Positions 55,311 through 64,000 of a stretch of 64,000 bases of DNA are shown here, piece by piece. The notes below the pieces were generated by a model. It saw only the letters and a program-made list of their open reading frames with translations. It was not told the origin of the DNA and did no database searches. The position numbers were made by a program, and so were the translations under genes. The DNA comes from Legionella cherrii (lineage in GTDB: Bacteria > Pseudomonadota > Gammaproteobacteria > Legionellales > Legionellaceae). The DNA lies in contig NZ_LR134173.1 of assembly GCF_900635815.1 (NCBI RefSeq), positions 1,830,001 through 1,894,000 on the forward strand. The letters are read 5' to 3'. Each line of letters begins with the position of its first letter. Within the stretch, counting starts at the first letter, position 1.

Positions 55311-57944
55311 ATGTCTTCAATGATTGATGAACGATTAAAAACTGCGATAAAGCAGGGGAATCTGGAGCAATTTAAAAAATTAATATCGAATTTAGAAGAT
55401 GAGAATTTTCTAATCTTTGATGAAGAGGGCAATACGCTAGCACATCTTGCAGCAATCTACGATCAACCTGAAATTCTACAAGTACTTATCAACAGGGCTG
55501 AGGAACTGAATAGCCCCATTTTGAGTACTCCTAATGACAATGGGTTCACTCCTCTAGAATGTTCCCATATCTATTCATCATCAAAGGCCAAGCCTTTATT
55601 AGAATCTAATCCCCATTTAAGTACCTCAACTAGGTTGGTTGTTGAAAAAAATTATGAAGAATTAAAGAAAGTATCTCCAAGTGGCTTTCGTAGAGAAGGG
55701 CTTAATAAAATCACTATGGTTGCGAGCGCATTGGATGCAACCGCTTTAACCATTCTTTTGGGCATAGCAAGAATTCCTGAGTTTTTACTTCGTCATCAAA
55801 CTAAAAATGGTTGGTCCGGCGTCCATTTTGCCGCATACAATGATCGATCAGATGTAATTCAATTATTTCCTGAACAATTCGCAATTGAAGTCACCGATAA
55901 TCAAGGCAATACTCCTTTGATGATTGCCGCAGCGAGAGGAAATTCAAAAACTATTGACTTCTTGCTTGCAATAGGTGGGAATCTGCATCAAAAAAACAAG
56001 CAGGGGGAAAATGCAGTTTTTCTTGCCGCGGAACAGGGACATTTAGACACACTTAAATTTTTGGATAAAGAGGGTGTTGATCTCATGGTTGTTAATGACA
56101 AGGGGGAGAATGCCTTAATGGTGGCTGCTCGCAATGGACATGCCGATTGCGTGGAGTATCTTTTGGCACGAGATGTTGCTGCCGAACTTCACAATAAGCA
56201 AGGTAAAACAGCGTTCCAATTCGCATTGGAAGCAAAGCGATTCGATATAGGCGATTTGCTGGTCACTCATAGCACTGCACAGGAACAGCAACTGGCTTTG
56301 TTTGATGCCGTAAGACGAGGGGATTTAGCGACGGTACAATGGCTAGTAGCGCATGGTGCTTCTCTATCTGCGACAGATGAAAATAAAATGACCCCAATGC
56401 TGTTGGCAGCAAGTTTGGGTTATGTATCATGTGTTGATTACTTTATGAATCAGGGTCCTGCTTCGATTCATGATAAGGACAGTGAAGGAGATAACCTGTT
56501 TTTTGTGGCCATAAAATACCGCAATATATCTCTTGTGAAACATCTGATTGCTCGAGGTTTATTTTCACCAGAAGATAAAAATGCTAAAAGGAAGACTCCT
56601 TTATTAGTAGCAGCTGAAGTGAACTACGGTAAACTCGTCGAGTTTTTCCATCAAAAGGGTTGCGCATTGGATGCCCGCGATGAAGAGGGAAATACTGCTT
56701 TTCATTTGTTAGTGGCTAAAGGGTATATAGGAAATGCGATGGAATACCTACTTACCCATAGCCCAGCCTTGATTTTAGAAAAAAATAGTAAAGGTGAATC
56801 CCCCCTACATACAGCAATTAGGCTTAAGCAAAATGATGGATTAGTGGAAATGCTGCGTTTAGTTACCTCTCAGCCACACTTAAAAATGCAGTTGATTGAA
56901 GCCCGAAATGATCAAGGTAATACGGCCTTATTGTCGGCTATTGAATATCAAAATTCAGTAGCAATACCTGTGCTTATGGCGGCAAAGGCTGATGTTTTGG
57001 CCAAAAACAATAAAGGTCAAACAGTGATTTCTATTGCATACTTGAATGCACTTCCTCAAGAATCCGTAACACGTTTTTTTGAAGCATACAAGATTGATTA
57101 TAGCGAGTATTACCTTCGACGCCGGCTTTATTTTATCTTTGGCGGAGAAAAACTAAACCAGGTTCTTCAATTTCCTAATGCAGAGGTCAAATTTGGTTCA
57201 GGTTTATTCGATGAAGGAGTAGCGGTTCTTAATGAGTATTTAAAGAATTTTATCCAGGAGAAACATCCGGAATATTCTGAGCGGTTTGGACAACTATTAA
57301 TTGCATTGAGTAAACTTCAATCGGACTCCACAGCATTTGATATATTAAGTCGTTTGGAGCATGAAGATATGGCTTTTCAGGCAACTGGTTTTGCGGGGCA
57401 TAGTGTACTTGCCACTTTAAAAAATATGGCGGATGGAAGTATGAAGTTATCCCTTGCTGAACGTGGTGCGCGGGTAGGGGGGGCTCCTTTTTTAAATGAT
57501 GAAAACAAGAAATTTGCGGCTATCCGATCAATTATTGTCCCCGAAGAAAAACGTCAAGGGGTGATTGAGCTTTTGGCTCAAGCAAAAAATGAACCCCAGG
57601 CAAAGGGAGTCGATATCTTATTTAAACAAATACCCGAGTTTGTGGGCGAACCCTATCAGTTTTCGAATATTTACCAAAAGAAATTTTTAGATATTTGTTT
57701 TTACAGTAACCCCAAAACAGGTTTATATGAACAATTTATTGAGATTCTAGGAGAAGAAGGTGGAAAAGCGTTTTACAAAGAATTTGAGCTTTATATGCGT
57801 GAACAAGAATTAAAGAAATATACAGAGTTTCGCCAGCGAAATCATCCCGATGAAAGCGTACAAGAAAATCCAATTATTGTTACTGCGCAGGAACTTATTG
57901 ACAAAAGGCAGGCAGCATTGCCTGCTTCACCAAGGTCTGGTTAA
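55311..57944 (+). CDS. Ankyrin-repeat protein, candidate Dot/Icm effector
   Basis: This 877-residue protein has about 14 ankyrin repeats between residues 35 and 590. Good copies are NQGNTPLMIAAARGNSKTIDFLL, QGENAVFLAAEQGHLDTLKFL, KGENALMVAARNGHADCVEYLL and EGNTAFHLLVAKGYIGNAMEYLL. The last 280 residues are a separate domain (GFAGHSVLATLKNMADG, then LAERGARVGGAPFLNDENKKF and a helical end) that I do not recognise. There is no signal peptide or membrane helix. Ankyrin proteins are common translocated effectors in Legionella, but translocation is not shown by sequence. It lies between truD and the bcs operon on their strand. Confidence 0.85.
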   Translation: MSSMIDERLKTAIKQGNLEQFKKLISNLEDENFLIFDEEGNTLAHLAAIYDQPEILQVLINRAEELNSPILSTPNDNGFTPLECSHIYSSSKAKPLLESNPHLSTSTRLVVEKNYEELKKVSPSGFRREGLNKITMVASALDATALTILLGIARIPEFLLRHQTKNGWSGVHFAAYNDRSDVIQLFPEQFAIEVTDNQGNTPLMIAAARGNSKTIDFLLAIGGNLHQKNKQGENAVFLAAEQGHLDTLKFLDKEGVDLMVVNDKGENALMVAARNGHADCVEYLLARDVAAELHNKQGKTAFQFALEAKRFDIGDLLVTHSTAQEQQLALFDAVRRGDLATVQWLVAHGASLSATDENKMTPMLLAASLGYVSCVDYFMNQGPASIHDKDSEGDNLFFVAIKYRNISLVKHLIARGLFSPEDKNAKRKTPLLVAAEVNYGKLVEFFHQKGCALDARDEEGNTAFHLLVAKGYIGNAMEYLLTHSPALILEKNSKGESPLHTAIRLKQNDGLVEMLRLVTSQPHLKMQLIEARNDQGNTALLSAIEYQNSVAIPVLMAAKADVLAKNNKGQTVISIAYLNALPQESVTRFFEAYKIDYSEYYLRRRLYFIFGGEKLNQVLQFPNAEVKFGSGLFDEGVAVLNEYLKNFIQEKHPEYSERFGQLLIALSKLQSDSTAFDILSRLEHEDMAFQATGFAGHSVLATLKNMADGSMKLSLAERGARVGGAPFLNDENKKFAAIRSIIVPEEKRQGVIELLAQAKNEPQAKGVDILFKQIPEFVGEPYQFSNIYQKKFLDICFYSNPKTGLYEQFIEILGEEGGKAFYKEFELYMREQELKKYTEFRQRNHPDESVQENPIIVTAQELIDKRQAALPASPRSG

Positions 57945-57970
57945 CAAAAGCAGGTATTTTTCCATTTTAA

Positions 57971-58105
57971 GCTGAATTCCGAGGCATTATTAATAATCAA
58001 AAATCAGCTGATGAATTAGAGCGTTATGCTAGAGATAAAATTGATTTTTTAGCCAAAGCAAGCTATCTTTTAAATAGGTGGGTCCAATTTATACACAGTT
58101 TGTAG
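57971..58105 (+). pseudogene. Possible gene remnant, 44 codons without a start
   Basis: A frame opens right after a stop at 57968-57970 and runs to TAG 58103-58105. It encodes a charged, helical-looking segment (NNQKSADELERYARDKIDF, then LLNRWVQFIHSL). There is no start codon or ribosome site. The composition looks like the C-terminus of a larger protein, so it may be a relic of a lost gene or of an earlier, longer ankyrin-protein tail. This is a weak call. Confidence 0.3.
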
Positions 58106-58115
58106 AAGGTATAAC

Positions 58116-58307
58116 ATGAAGAATCAGATATCAGATCTTCATGGACTGAAATCTGTTAGGCTTCAGGATGATTTGCTCGTACTGAGTCGAATATATTCTT
58201 TACCTCAGTTAGGTTATGTAGATATTTCAAAGCAAGAAATTATTACGGAAATAATAGAACGTTGGTTTATATTAAAAGAATTTAGTGACATCAGCTCAAA
58301 AAAATAA
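58116..58307 (+). CDS. bcsR: Cellulose biosynthesis regulator BcsR
   Basis: BcsR is a small cytoplasmic protein that pairs with BcsQ and is needed for cellulose secretion. The 63-residue protein matches the E. coli BcsR pattern, from memory: LQDDLLVLSRIYSLPQLGYVDIS, then EIITEIIERWFILKEF. Position 14 bp upstream of bcsQ supports the call. It is the first gene of the bcsRQAB run. The ribosome site is weak (GAAGG). Confidence 0.85.
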   Translation: MKNQISDLHGLKSVRLQDDLLVLSRIYSLPQLGYVDISKQEIITEIIERWFILKEFSDISSKK

Positions 58308-58321
58308 TATAGGACAAAAGC

Positions 58322-59056
58322 ATGCCAGTAATTGCGCTACAAGGACTCCGCGGCGGAGTAGGTGTGACTTCGATTGCTGCAGGGTTGGCTTGGGCTTTAC
58401 AACAGTTGAATGAATCAGTATTAGTAATTGATTTTACAACAGATAATTTGTTGCGCTTGCATTTTAATATGCTATTTGAACAAAAAGAGGGGTGGGTACG
58501 TTCCTATCTGGAGAAACATGACTGGAAAGAAAGTATCTACTCTTATAACCGTCGGTTGAGTTATTTGCCTTTTGGGAAAATAACTCAAGCTGAGCGAGTT
58601 GAATTGGAAAATAAACTGCAGGAAAATCCATTTTTTTGGCAAAAAAATATAGAGGATGTATTGGCTAAAAATGAGTATCGTTGGATTTTGCTTGATCTGC
58701 CATCTGACGATACATTATTGACCCAGCAGGGCTTGGAGAGCGCCGATTTTGTATTCTTGTTGTTAACCCCAGATATTAATTGTCATACGCGTTTGCATCA
58801 ACAAAAAATTCCGAAGCATTGTTATTTTTTAATCAATCATTATTCACCCGCCAAGCCATTACAAAAAGACTTGTATCAATTGTGGCAGCGGGTATTACCC
58901 AATTTTTTACCAATAATACTACATAGTGATGAAGCAATTGCAGAGTCACTTGCTGCCAAAAAGCCAATTGGCGAATTTCATGCTCATAGTCTTATTGCCA
59001 ATGATATCAGTGAATTAGCCAATTGGTGTATGAACAATGACTCTAGGGATGCATAA
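58322..59056 (+). CDS. bcsQ: Cellulose biosynthesis SIMIBI-type ATPase BcsQ
   Basis: BcsQ is a MinD/ParA-related protein needed for assembly or polar placement of the cellulose secretion complex. The 244-residue protein opens MPVIALQGLRGGVGVTSIAAGLAWAL. The P-loop (residues 8-17) lacks the second Lys of the deviant Walker A motif (GLRGGVGVTS instead of KGGVGKT), as is typical of BcsQ/YhjQ. SVLVIDFTTDN and the DLPSDDT segment follow. The stop overlaps the bcsA start as TAATG. E. coli BcsQ works as a complex with BcsR. Confidence 0.93.
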   Translation: MPVIALQGLRGGVGVTSIAAGLAWALQQLNESVLVIDFTTDNLLRLHFNMLFEQKEGWVRSYLEKHDWKESIYSYNRRLSYLPFGKITQAERVELENKLQENPFFWQKNIEDVLAKNEYRWILLDLPSDDTLLTQQGLESADFVFLLLTPDINCHTRLHQQKIPKHCYFLINHYSPAKPLQKDLYQLWQRVLPNFLPIILHSDEAIAESLAAKKPIGEFHAHSLIANDISELANWCMNNDSRDA

Positions 59057-61626
59057 TGAGTAAAATCTTACATTTGCTCTTATCACATGATGGATACAAA
59101 AAAATTGAGAAAACTTATTATCATTTTCATCAGCATAATACCTCACTGTTGACTACGATAAGTATTATTTTATTTCAAATAACCAGCTGGACTTTTTTAA
59201 GGTTGGAGTCTCCCAGTTGGCAATGGGTACGTAATAACCATCATTTTTGGTTCCCTCATATTTCAAGAAAACATCCACGACCCGGAGATATCGTTCGTTA
59301 TTTAATTCAAGGTTTATGGCTTATTTTTTTCTATTCAGAACGCAAAATAAAGACCCATCTTTTACAGCGTGGCCTTGATTATTATTATTCCTGGATAGAA
59401 AAGCTTCCTTATAAGATAGAAAGCAACCGAATAGCGAAACAAACAGCTATGAATTTTGAACGCACAAGTAGAATTGTACGGCGTATTTTGTTTATCATAC
59501 TAAGTATTTTTTCAGCCATACTGTTGTTGATTTGTATTACCCAGCCTTTTAAACCCATTGCTCAATTTATCTTTGTAGTCCTGCTCTGGGTCATGGCGAT
59601 GAGCATTCGTAAGGCGCCTGGACATGTATGTACCATTATGTTGGTTGTTCTTTCTGTAATTGTTTCATGTCGTTATCTATGGTGGCGTTATGCTTATACC
59701 TTAGTATGGGATGATGTACCCAGCATGGTATTCGGAAGCTTACTTATCTTTGCAGAAACCTATATTTGGTTGGTTATGATATTAGGATATTTTCAAAGTA
59801 TTTGGCCATTACATCGTAAGCCTGTGCCTTTGCCTTCTGATCATTCTGTGTGGCCCAGTGTCGATATCATGATCACTACTTACAATGAAGATTTGAGTAT
59901 ATTAAAACCAGGAGTTTATTCCGCTTTAGGCCTAGATTGGCCTAAAGCAAAGCTGAACATCTATATTTTGGATGATGGCAATCGTCCTGCATTCAAAGCA
60001 TTTGCTGAGGAAGTAGGGGTACACTATATAGCACGTCCTACCCACGAACATGCAAAAGCAGGCAATATTAATTATGCTTTAAAACGTACAAGTGGCGACT
60101 TAGTGGCAATTTTTGATTGTGACTATGTCATTACCCATCCTTTTTTGCAGTTAACCGTTGGGTGGTTTTTAAAAGATCCTAATCTCGCTATTTTACAAAC
60201 GCCGCATCATTTTTTCTCACCTGATCCTTTCGAACGTAATTTGAAATCCTTTCGAAAAACCCCAAATGAAAGTTCGTTATTTTACGGTGTGGTACAGGAT
60301 GGGAACGATACCTGGAACGCAACTTATTTTTGTGGCTCAAGCGGTCTCATGCGACGTGCTGCTTTAGAAAAAATTGGTGGTTTGGCAGTAGAAAGCGTTA
60401 CTGAAGATGCTCATACCTCATTGCGACTTCAACGTCTTGGCTATAACTCAGCTTATATTCGTATCCCTTTAGCAGCGGGCTTGGCAACAGAAAGCCTTGC
60501 AAACCATGTTGCCCAACGTATCCGTTGGGCACGCGGCATGGTACAAATTTTACGTATGGATAATCCTTTATTAGGTAAAGGATTATCCTTAGGACAACGT
60601 CTTTGTTATTTTAATGCGATGTTGCATTTTCTTTCTGGGGTTCCCCGTTTAATTTTCTTCATTACCCCTGCGGCATTTTTGGTTTTGAATGCATATGTAG
60701 TCTATGCTTCTGGAGTGATGATTTTGCTTTACGCCATACCTCATATCGTACATGCAGTTTTAACCAATGATCGCATTCAAGGCCGATTCCGTCATTTTTT
60801 ATGGAATGAAATTTATGAAACGGTAATGGCCTGGTACATTGCTGTCCCTACCACCATGGCTTTAATTAACCCACGTAAAGGAAAGTTTAACGTGACGCCT
60901 AAAGGGGATATCAATGAAGAAGAGCATGTAGACTGGATGACAGCAAGACCCTATATCGTCTTATTATGCATTAATATTGCAGGTCTAATCGCGGCTGCCT
61001 TTCGTTTGTCAGTTGATCCTGCCGCAACAATTCTTGCGGTGCTTATTACTTCCATCTGGTCTGTATATAACATTGCTATTCTTGGTGGCGCGTTGGGTGT
61101 AAGTATTGAAGCCAGGCAAAGACGGAGAGCACCTCGGGTAACATTTGTTATGCCAGCAGCAATTATGCGAGCTGATGGTCATGTGTATCAATGTACCCTG
61201 CGAAATTATTCTGATAAAGGGGTAGGAATACAAATGGAAACTGAAGGTTTGTTTCAATCTGGTGATGAGATAACCCTGTTACTCAGACGTGGTCAGGATG
61301 AATTTGCCTTCCCAGGGACTATTGCTTATACATTTCATCATAATGCAGGAATTCAATTACATGAGTTCTCCCTGAGACAAAATATCGATTTCATTCAATG
61401 TACATTTGCTCGCGCAGATGTTTGGACATTATGGCAGCAAGAGTTTAGTCAGGATAAGCCTCTGAAAAGTATGCGTGATGTATTTGTTCTGGACTTGCGT
61501 GGTTATTACGATATCATAGAACATACACCAGCTAGAGTTCGTAAGATGCTCCTAAGCTTTACTAACGCAATTATTTGGATGGGAACATTTCTCCCTCACA
61601 GGCCTAAATTAAAGAACTATCCTTAA
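59056..61626 (+). CDS. bcsA: Cellulose synthase catalytic subunit BcsA (UDP-forming)
   Basis: BcsA is the inner-membrane GT2 enzyme that polymerises glucose from UDP-glucose and pushes the chain out. The 856-residue protein has N-terminal helices, then the GT2 domain with D306-D307-G, D354-C-D356, T449-E450-D451 and Q487-R-I-R-W491. Further helices follow. The C-terminal PilZ domain has R690-R-A-P-R694 and NYSDKGVG, the c-di-GMP binding residues. It is therefore expected to be switched on by c-di-GMP. The long N-terminal extension (about 140 residues before the first helices) is like E. coli BcsA. It overlaps bcsQ by one base. Confidence 0.97.
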   Translation: MSKILHLLLSHDGYKKIEKTYYHFHQHNTSLLTTISIILFQITSWTFLRLESPSWQWVRNNHHFWFPHISRKHPRPGDIVRYLIQGLWLIFFYSERKIKTHLLQRGLDYYYSWIEKLPYKIESNRIAKQTAMNFERTSRIVRRILFIILSIFSAILLLICITQPFKPIAQFIFVVLLWVMAMSIRKAPGHVCTIMLVVLSVIVSCRYLWWRYAYTLVWDDVPSMVFGSLLIFAETYIWLVMILGYFQSIWPLHRKPVPLPSDHSVWPSVDIMITTYNEDLSILKPGVYSALGLDWPKAKLNIYILDDGNRPAFKAFAEEVGVHYIARPTHEHAKAGNINYALKRTSGDLVAIFDCDYVITHPFLQLTVGWFLKDPNLAILQTPHHFFSPDPFERNLKSFRKTPNESSLFYGVVQDGNDTWNATYFCGSSGLMRRAALEKIGGLAVESVTEDAHTSLRLQRLGYNSAYIRIPLAAGLATESLANHVAQRIRWARGMVQILRMDNPLLGKGLSLGQRLCYFNAMLHFLSGVPRLIFFITPAAFLVLNAYVVYASGVMILLYAIPHIVHAVLTNDRIQGRFRHFLWNEIYETVMAWYIAVPTTMALINPRKGKFNVTPKGDINEEEHVDWMTARPYIVLLCINIAGLIAAAFRLSVDPAATILAVLITSIWSVYNIAILGGALGVSIEARQRRRAPRVTFVMPAAIMRADGHVYQCTLRNYSDKGVGIQMETEGLFQSGDEITLLLRRGQDEFAFPGTIAYTFHHNAGIQLHEFSLRQNIDFIQCTFARADVWTLWQQEFSQDKPLKSMRDVFVLDLRGYYDIIEHTPARVRKMLLSFTNAIIWMGTFLPHRPKLKNYP

Positions 61627-61658
61627 GCATGGGTTATTGGAATAAAATATAAAAACTA

Positions 61659-63926
61659 ATGGATGAGATAATGATAAGAAAAATAATCTGGATTGCTTTA
61701 CTGATCATGGCGGGGGCTAGTATTTCTTCGCAAGCTGCTTCTGCGGCATCAGCAAATTCCATGCAAGCGGCGCAGCCCATATTATCAACTACCGCCAACA
61801 CTCCAACACGTACAATCCATTTATATTTTAATAATTTAAATCAGCAACAAGGCAACTTTACTTTAGGTAATTTTACTACTGGAAAAAATATAGAATTTAC
61901 GGTGCGTAAGGATGAGCTGATATCTCAAGCGGTATTACATCTGCAGTTTATTCCTTCGCCGGCGCTTATTCCGTTATTATCGCAACTCAAAATATATTTA
62001 AATGATGAGTTAGTCAATGTTATTGCAATTAGTGACGAACAACTGGGTAAATTAAATTCTGTGGATATCCCTATAGATCCTCGTTATGTCAGTGATTTCA
62101 ATCGCCTGAGACTGGAGTTTATTGGCCACTACAAATCAATTTGTGAGAATCCAGCACACAGCTCAATATGGTTAGATATTGATAAACTCAGCTCTCTTGA
62201 ATTGACCTATCAAACATTACTCGTGAAAAATGATCTATCCCATTTTCCAGAACCTTTCTTTGATCCATTAGATAGTAATCCATTAAATCTTCCTATCGTG
62301 TTTACTAACCAACCCAGCTTGATGCAACAACGAGCCGCAGCAATTTTAAGCTCATGGTTCGGCAGTAAGGCCTTATGGCGTGGAGCCTCTTTTCCTGTCT
62401 TATTGAATCAACTCCCTACAAGGAATGCTGTAGTATTATTCACAAACCAACAAAGACCTGATTTCTTGAAAGACTATAAGACTGTAAATGCGCCTACCGT
62501 CGAAATGATAAGTCATCCCAATAATCCTTATATCAAATTACTGTTGATTTCTGGGCGTGATGAACGCGATTTATTGACTGCTATTCAGGGTCTAGTGCAA
62601 GGTAACGTGCTTTTTAGAGGAGCTCGTGTTACGGTTGATAACGTAAAAATGCTAGAACATCGACAGCCTTATGACGCACCCAACTGGATTCCTACGAATA
62701 AACCAGTAACTTTTGCCAAATTAGAGGAATTTGAAGGACAATTGCAAACAAAAGGATTTACCCCTTATCCAGTTTCACTTCGATTTAATGTGCCTCCTGA
62801 TTTGTTTGTTAATCAAGGCAGAGGCATTAATTTAAGTTTAAAGTACCGTTACTCAATTCCCCCAGCTGCCAGCATGTCACAATTGAATATTGGCTTGAAT
62901 GGTTCTTTTGTGAAAAGTTATCAGTTGGAGTCGCATCAGGAACATCCTTTTGCTGATAATATGGCTGAAACAAGTCAAACACTCTATATTCCAGCACATT
63001 TAGGAGCACACAACCAATTCACTTTTGATTTTGCATATGGGACTCAAATTGCTGGAGGAATGCAAAATGATCAATGCATTACCTATCAGGTTGTTAACAA
63101 TTCAGGGCTTATTGATCGTTCTTCCACTTTGAATTTATCTAATTATTCTCATTTCATCACGATGCCTAATTTAAATGCTTTTATGAGTTCAGGCTATCCT
63201 TTCAGTATCCTGGCTGATCTCTCGCAAACAATAGTATACATTGATCCGCAATCACAGCCTGAAGCTCTAAGTACCTTATTAAATGTTATGGGCAATATTG
63301 GTGCAGCAACAGGTTATCCTGTTCTATCGATGACTTTGACAGATGATTGGTCTCAGGTTCAAAATAAAGATGCAGATCTTTTAATTATCGGGTCTTTACC
63401 CAAAGAGCTTAAAAATAATGAAGATCTCAATTTGTTGATCAATAAAACACAGGATTGGATTAAAAAACCTCTAAATAACAATACGATGCCTGATATACAT
63501 CGCGAGACTCCTTTCAGCATTGCTGAGAGTAAAACTACGATTACTGCCATGGGTTCTTTGGCAGCAATTCTCGGCATTCAATCTCCCTTTAACAATAAGC
63601 GCAGTATTATTATTCTATTGGCAGAAAATCAGCAGGGCTTTGAATTACTCAATAATGCACTATCTAACAATAAAAATGTTGATAAAGTCTTTGGTTCGCT
63701 CGCTGTAATTCGTAATTCTGGAATTGATAGTTTCAGAGTAGGCAAGATCTACCATCTCGGTTATTTACCATGGGTGGAGCGTTTTTGGTTATCATTGCAA
63801 AAACATCCTATCAATTTGGCGCTTTTGTCTCTTTTAGCTGCGATAGTAGTGACCTTTTTGATTTGGAATGGTTTAGCAGTTATTAATCGTCGTCGATTAA
63901 AAGGTAGTCAACAGGATAAAGCGTGA
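61659..63926 (+). CDS. bcsB: Cellulose synthase periplasmic subunit BcsB
   Basis: BcsB sits in the periplasm with a C-terminal membrane anchor and completes the BcsA channel. The 755-residue protein has a signal peptide (IIWIALLIMAGASISSQAAS). Alternating carbohydrate-binding-like and flavodoxin-like domains follow. The C-terminal helix is at about 722-744 (INLALLSLLAAIVVTFLIW), with a basic end. A start at the fifth codon (MIRKI) is equally possible. It follows bcsA by 32 bp. The next gene overlaps its stop as GTGA. Confidence 0.94.
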   Translation: MDEIMIRKIIWIALLIMAGASISSQAASAASANSMQAAQPILSTTANTPTRTIHLYFNNLNQQQGNFTLGNFTTGKNIEFTVRKDELISQAVLHLQFIPSPALIPLLSQLKIYLNDELVNVIAISDEQLGKLNSVDIPIDPRYVSDFNRLRLEFIGHYKSICENPAHSSIWLDIDKLSSLELTYQTLLVKNDLSHFPEPFFDPLDSNPLNLPIVFTNQPSLMQQRAAAILSSWFGSKALWRGASFPVLLNQLPTRNAVVLFTNQQRPDFLKDYKTVNAPTVEMISHPNNPYIKLLLISGRDERDLLTAIQGLVQGNVLFRGARVTVDNVKMLEHRQPYDAPNWIPTNKPVTFAKLEEFEGQLQTKGFTPYPVSLRFNVPPDLFVNQGRGINLSLKYRYSIPPAASMSQLNIGLNGSFVKSYQLESHQEHPFADNMAETSQTLYIPAHLGAHNQFTFDFAYGTQIAGGMQNDQCITYQVVNNSGLIDRSSTLNLSNYSHFITMPNLNAFMSSGYPFSILADLSQTIVYIDPQSQPEALSTLLNVMGNIGAATGYPVLSMTLTDDWSQVQNKDADLLIIGSLPKELKNNEDLNLLINKTQDWIKKPLNNNTMPDIHRETPFSIAESKTTITAMGSLAAILGIQSPFNNKRSIIILLAENQQGFELLNNALSNNKNVDKVFGSLAVIRNSGIDSFRVGKIYHLGYLPWVERFWLSLQKHPINLALLSLLAAIVVTFLIWNGLAVINRRRLKGSQQDKA

Positions 63927-64000
63927 TTTCTAAATCAAAAAATAAAAAATTTTTGTTGTTATGGATCCTGTCTACAATGTCTATTTCAAATGCCATTGCA
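63923..64000 (+). CDS. Start of an exported protein, probably BcsZ cellulase, cut by the window edge
   Basis: A GTG at 63923 overlaps the bcsB stop (GTGA) and opens a frame of 26 visible codons: VISKSKNKKFLLLWILSTMS, then ISNAIA. That is a signal peptide. In standard operons bcsB is followed by bcsZ, a periplasmic family 8 endoglucanase, and bcsC. Since bcsC lies elsewhere in this window, bcsZ is the best guess. No catalytic part is visible. Confidence 0.6.
   Translation, partial: MISKSKNKKFLLLWILSTMSISNAIA

Noticed and set aside
1..64000. CRISPR arrays, tRNA or rRNA genes, prophage or insertion-sequence transposases
   Set aside because: I looked for regularly spaced repeats, cloverleaf-like sequence with CCA-type ends and DDE transposase motifs by eye and found none. 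A tRNAscan or Infernal run would be needed to exclude small RNAs fully.

Overview
The window looks like chromosome from a Legionella species other than L. pneumophila. The DNA is A+T-rich. Its housekeeping genes are gamma-proteobacterial. Mixed in are several eukaryotic-like or coiled-coil proteins of the kind these bacteria deliver through the Dot/Icm secretion system: ankyrin repeats, a J-domain, an IQ motif and a transglutaminase-like domain. There are also small secreted proteins of a Legionella-type family. The genus call rests on this gene mix, not on a database match.

Layout. Positions 1-9100 carry the start of an IQ-motif protein that runs off the left edge, mutY, two unknown genes (one membrane-anchored), an HtrA-type protease, an isochorismatase-fold hydrolase and a type-2 3-hydroxyacyl-CoA dehydrogenase. 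The flagellar set flgA-flgM-flgN follows, with readable sigma-54 and sigma-28 promoters, then a cytochrome c5 and an L,D-transpeptidase. Positions 9100-17000 hold coaX, a frameshifted coiled-coil gene and the first part of the division and cell-wall cluster (mraZ-rsmH-ftsL-ftsI-murE). That cluster has a repeat element inserted between ftsL and ftsI and stops after murE. Positions 17000-29700 are mixed. They hold two tandem small secreted paralogues, pdxB, an M50 protease, a two-gene unit (poly-His protein plus a 945-residue protein with a transglutaminase-like C-terminus), an amidohydrolase, a secreted papain-like protease, an APC permease, a PAP2 phosphatase and a J-domain-like membrane protein.

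Positions 29700-45500 are mostly core genes: etfB-etfA-ald, then mrcA (PBP1A) divergent from pilMNOPQ-aroK-aroB-damX. An extra coiled-coil gene sits between mrcA and pilM. Positions 45500-64000 follow proC with a split cellulose locus. bcsG (cellulose phosphoethanolamine transferase) is on the plus strand and bcsC-pgi-galU on the minus strand. truD and a large ankyrin protein follow, then bcsR-bcsQ-bcsA-bcsB and the start of another exported gene, probably bcsZ, cut by the right edge.

The cellulose genes can be read as one pathway. Pgi and GalU bring carbon towards UDP-glucose. BcsA, which has a PilZ c-di-GMP domain, polymerises with BcsB. BcsC exports, BcsQ and BcsR support assembly, and BcsG would add phosphoethanolamine. 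The most unusual points are this phosphoethanolamine-cellulose set with an ankyrin protein inside it, the IQ-motif protein, the poly-His/transglutaminase-like pair, the J-domain-like membrane protein and the frameshifted gene. No tRNA, rRNA, CRISPR array or transposase gene was seen.
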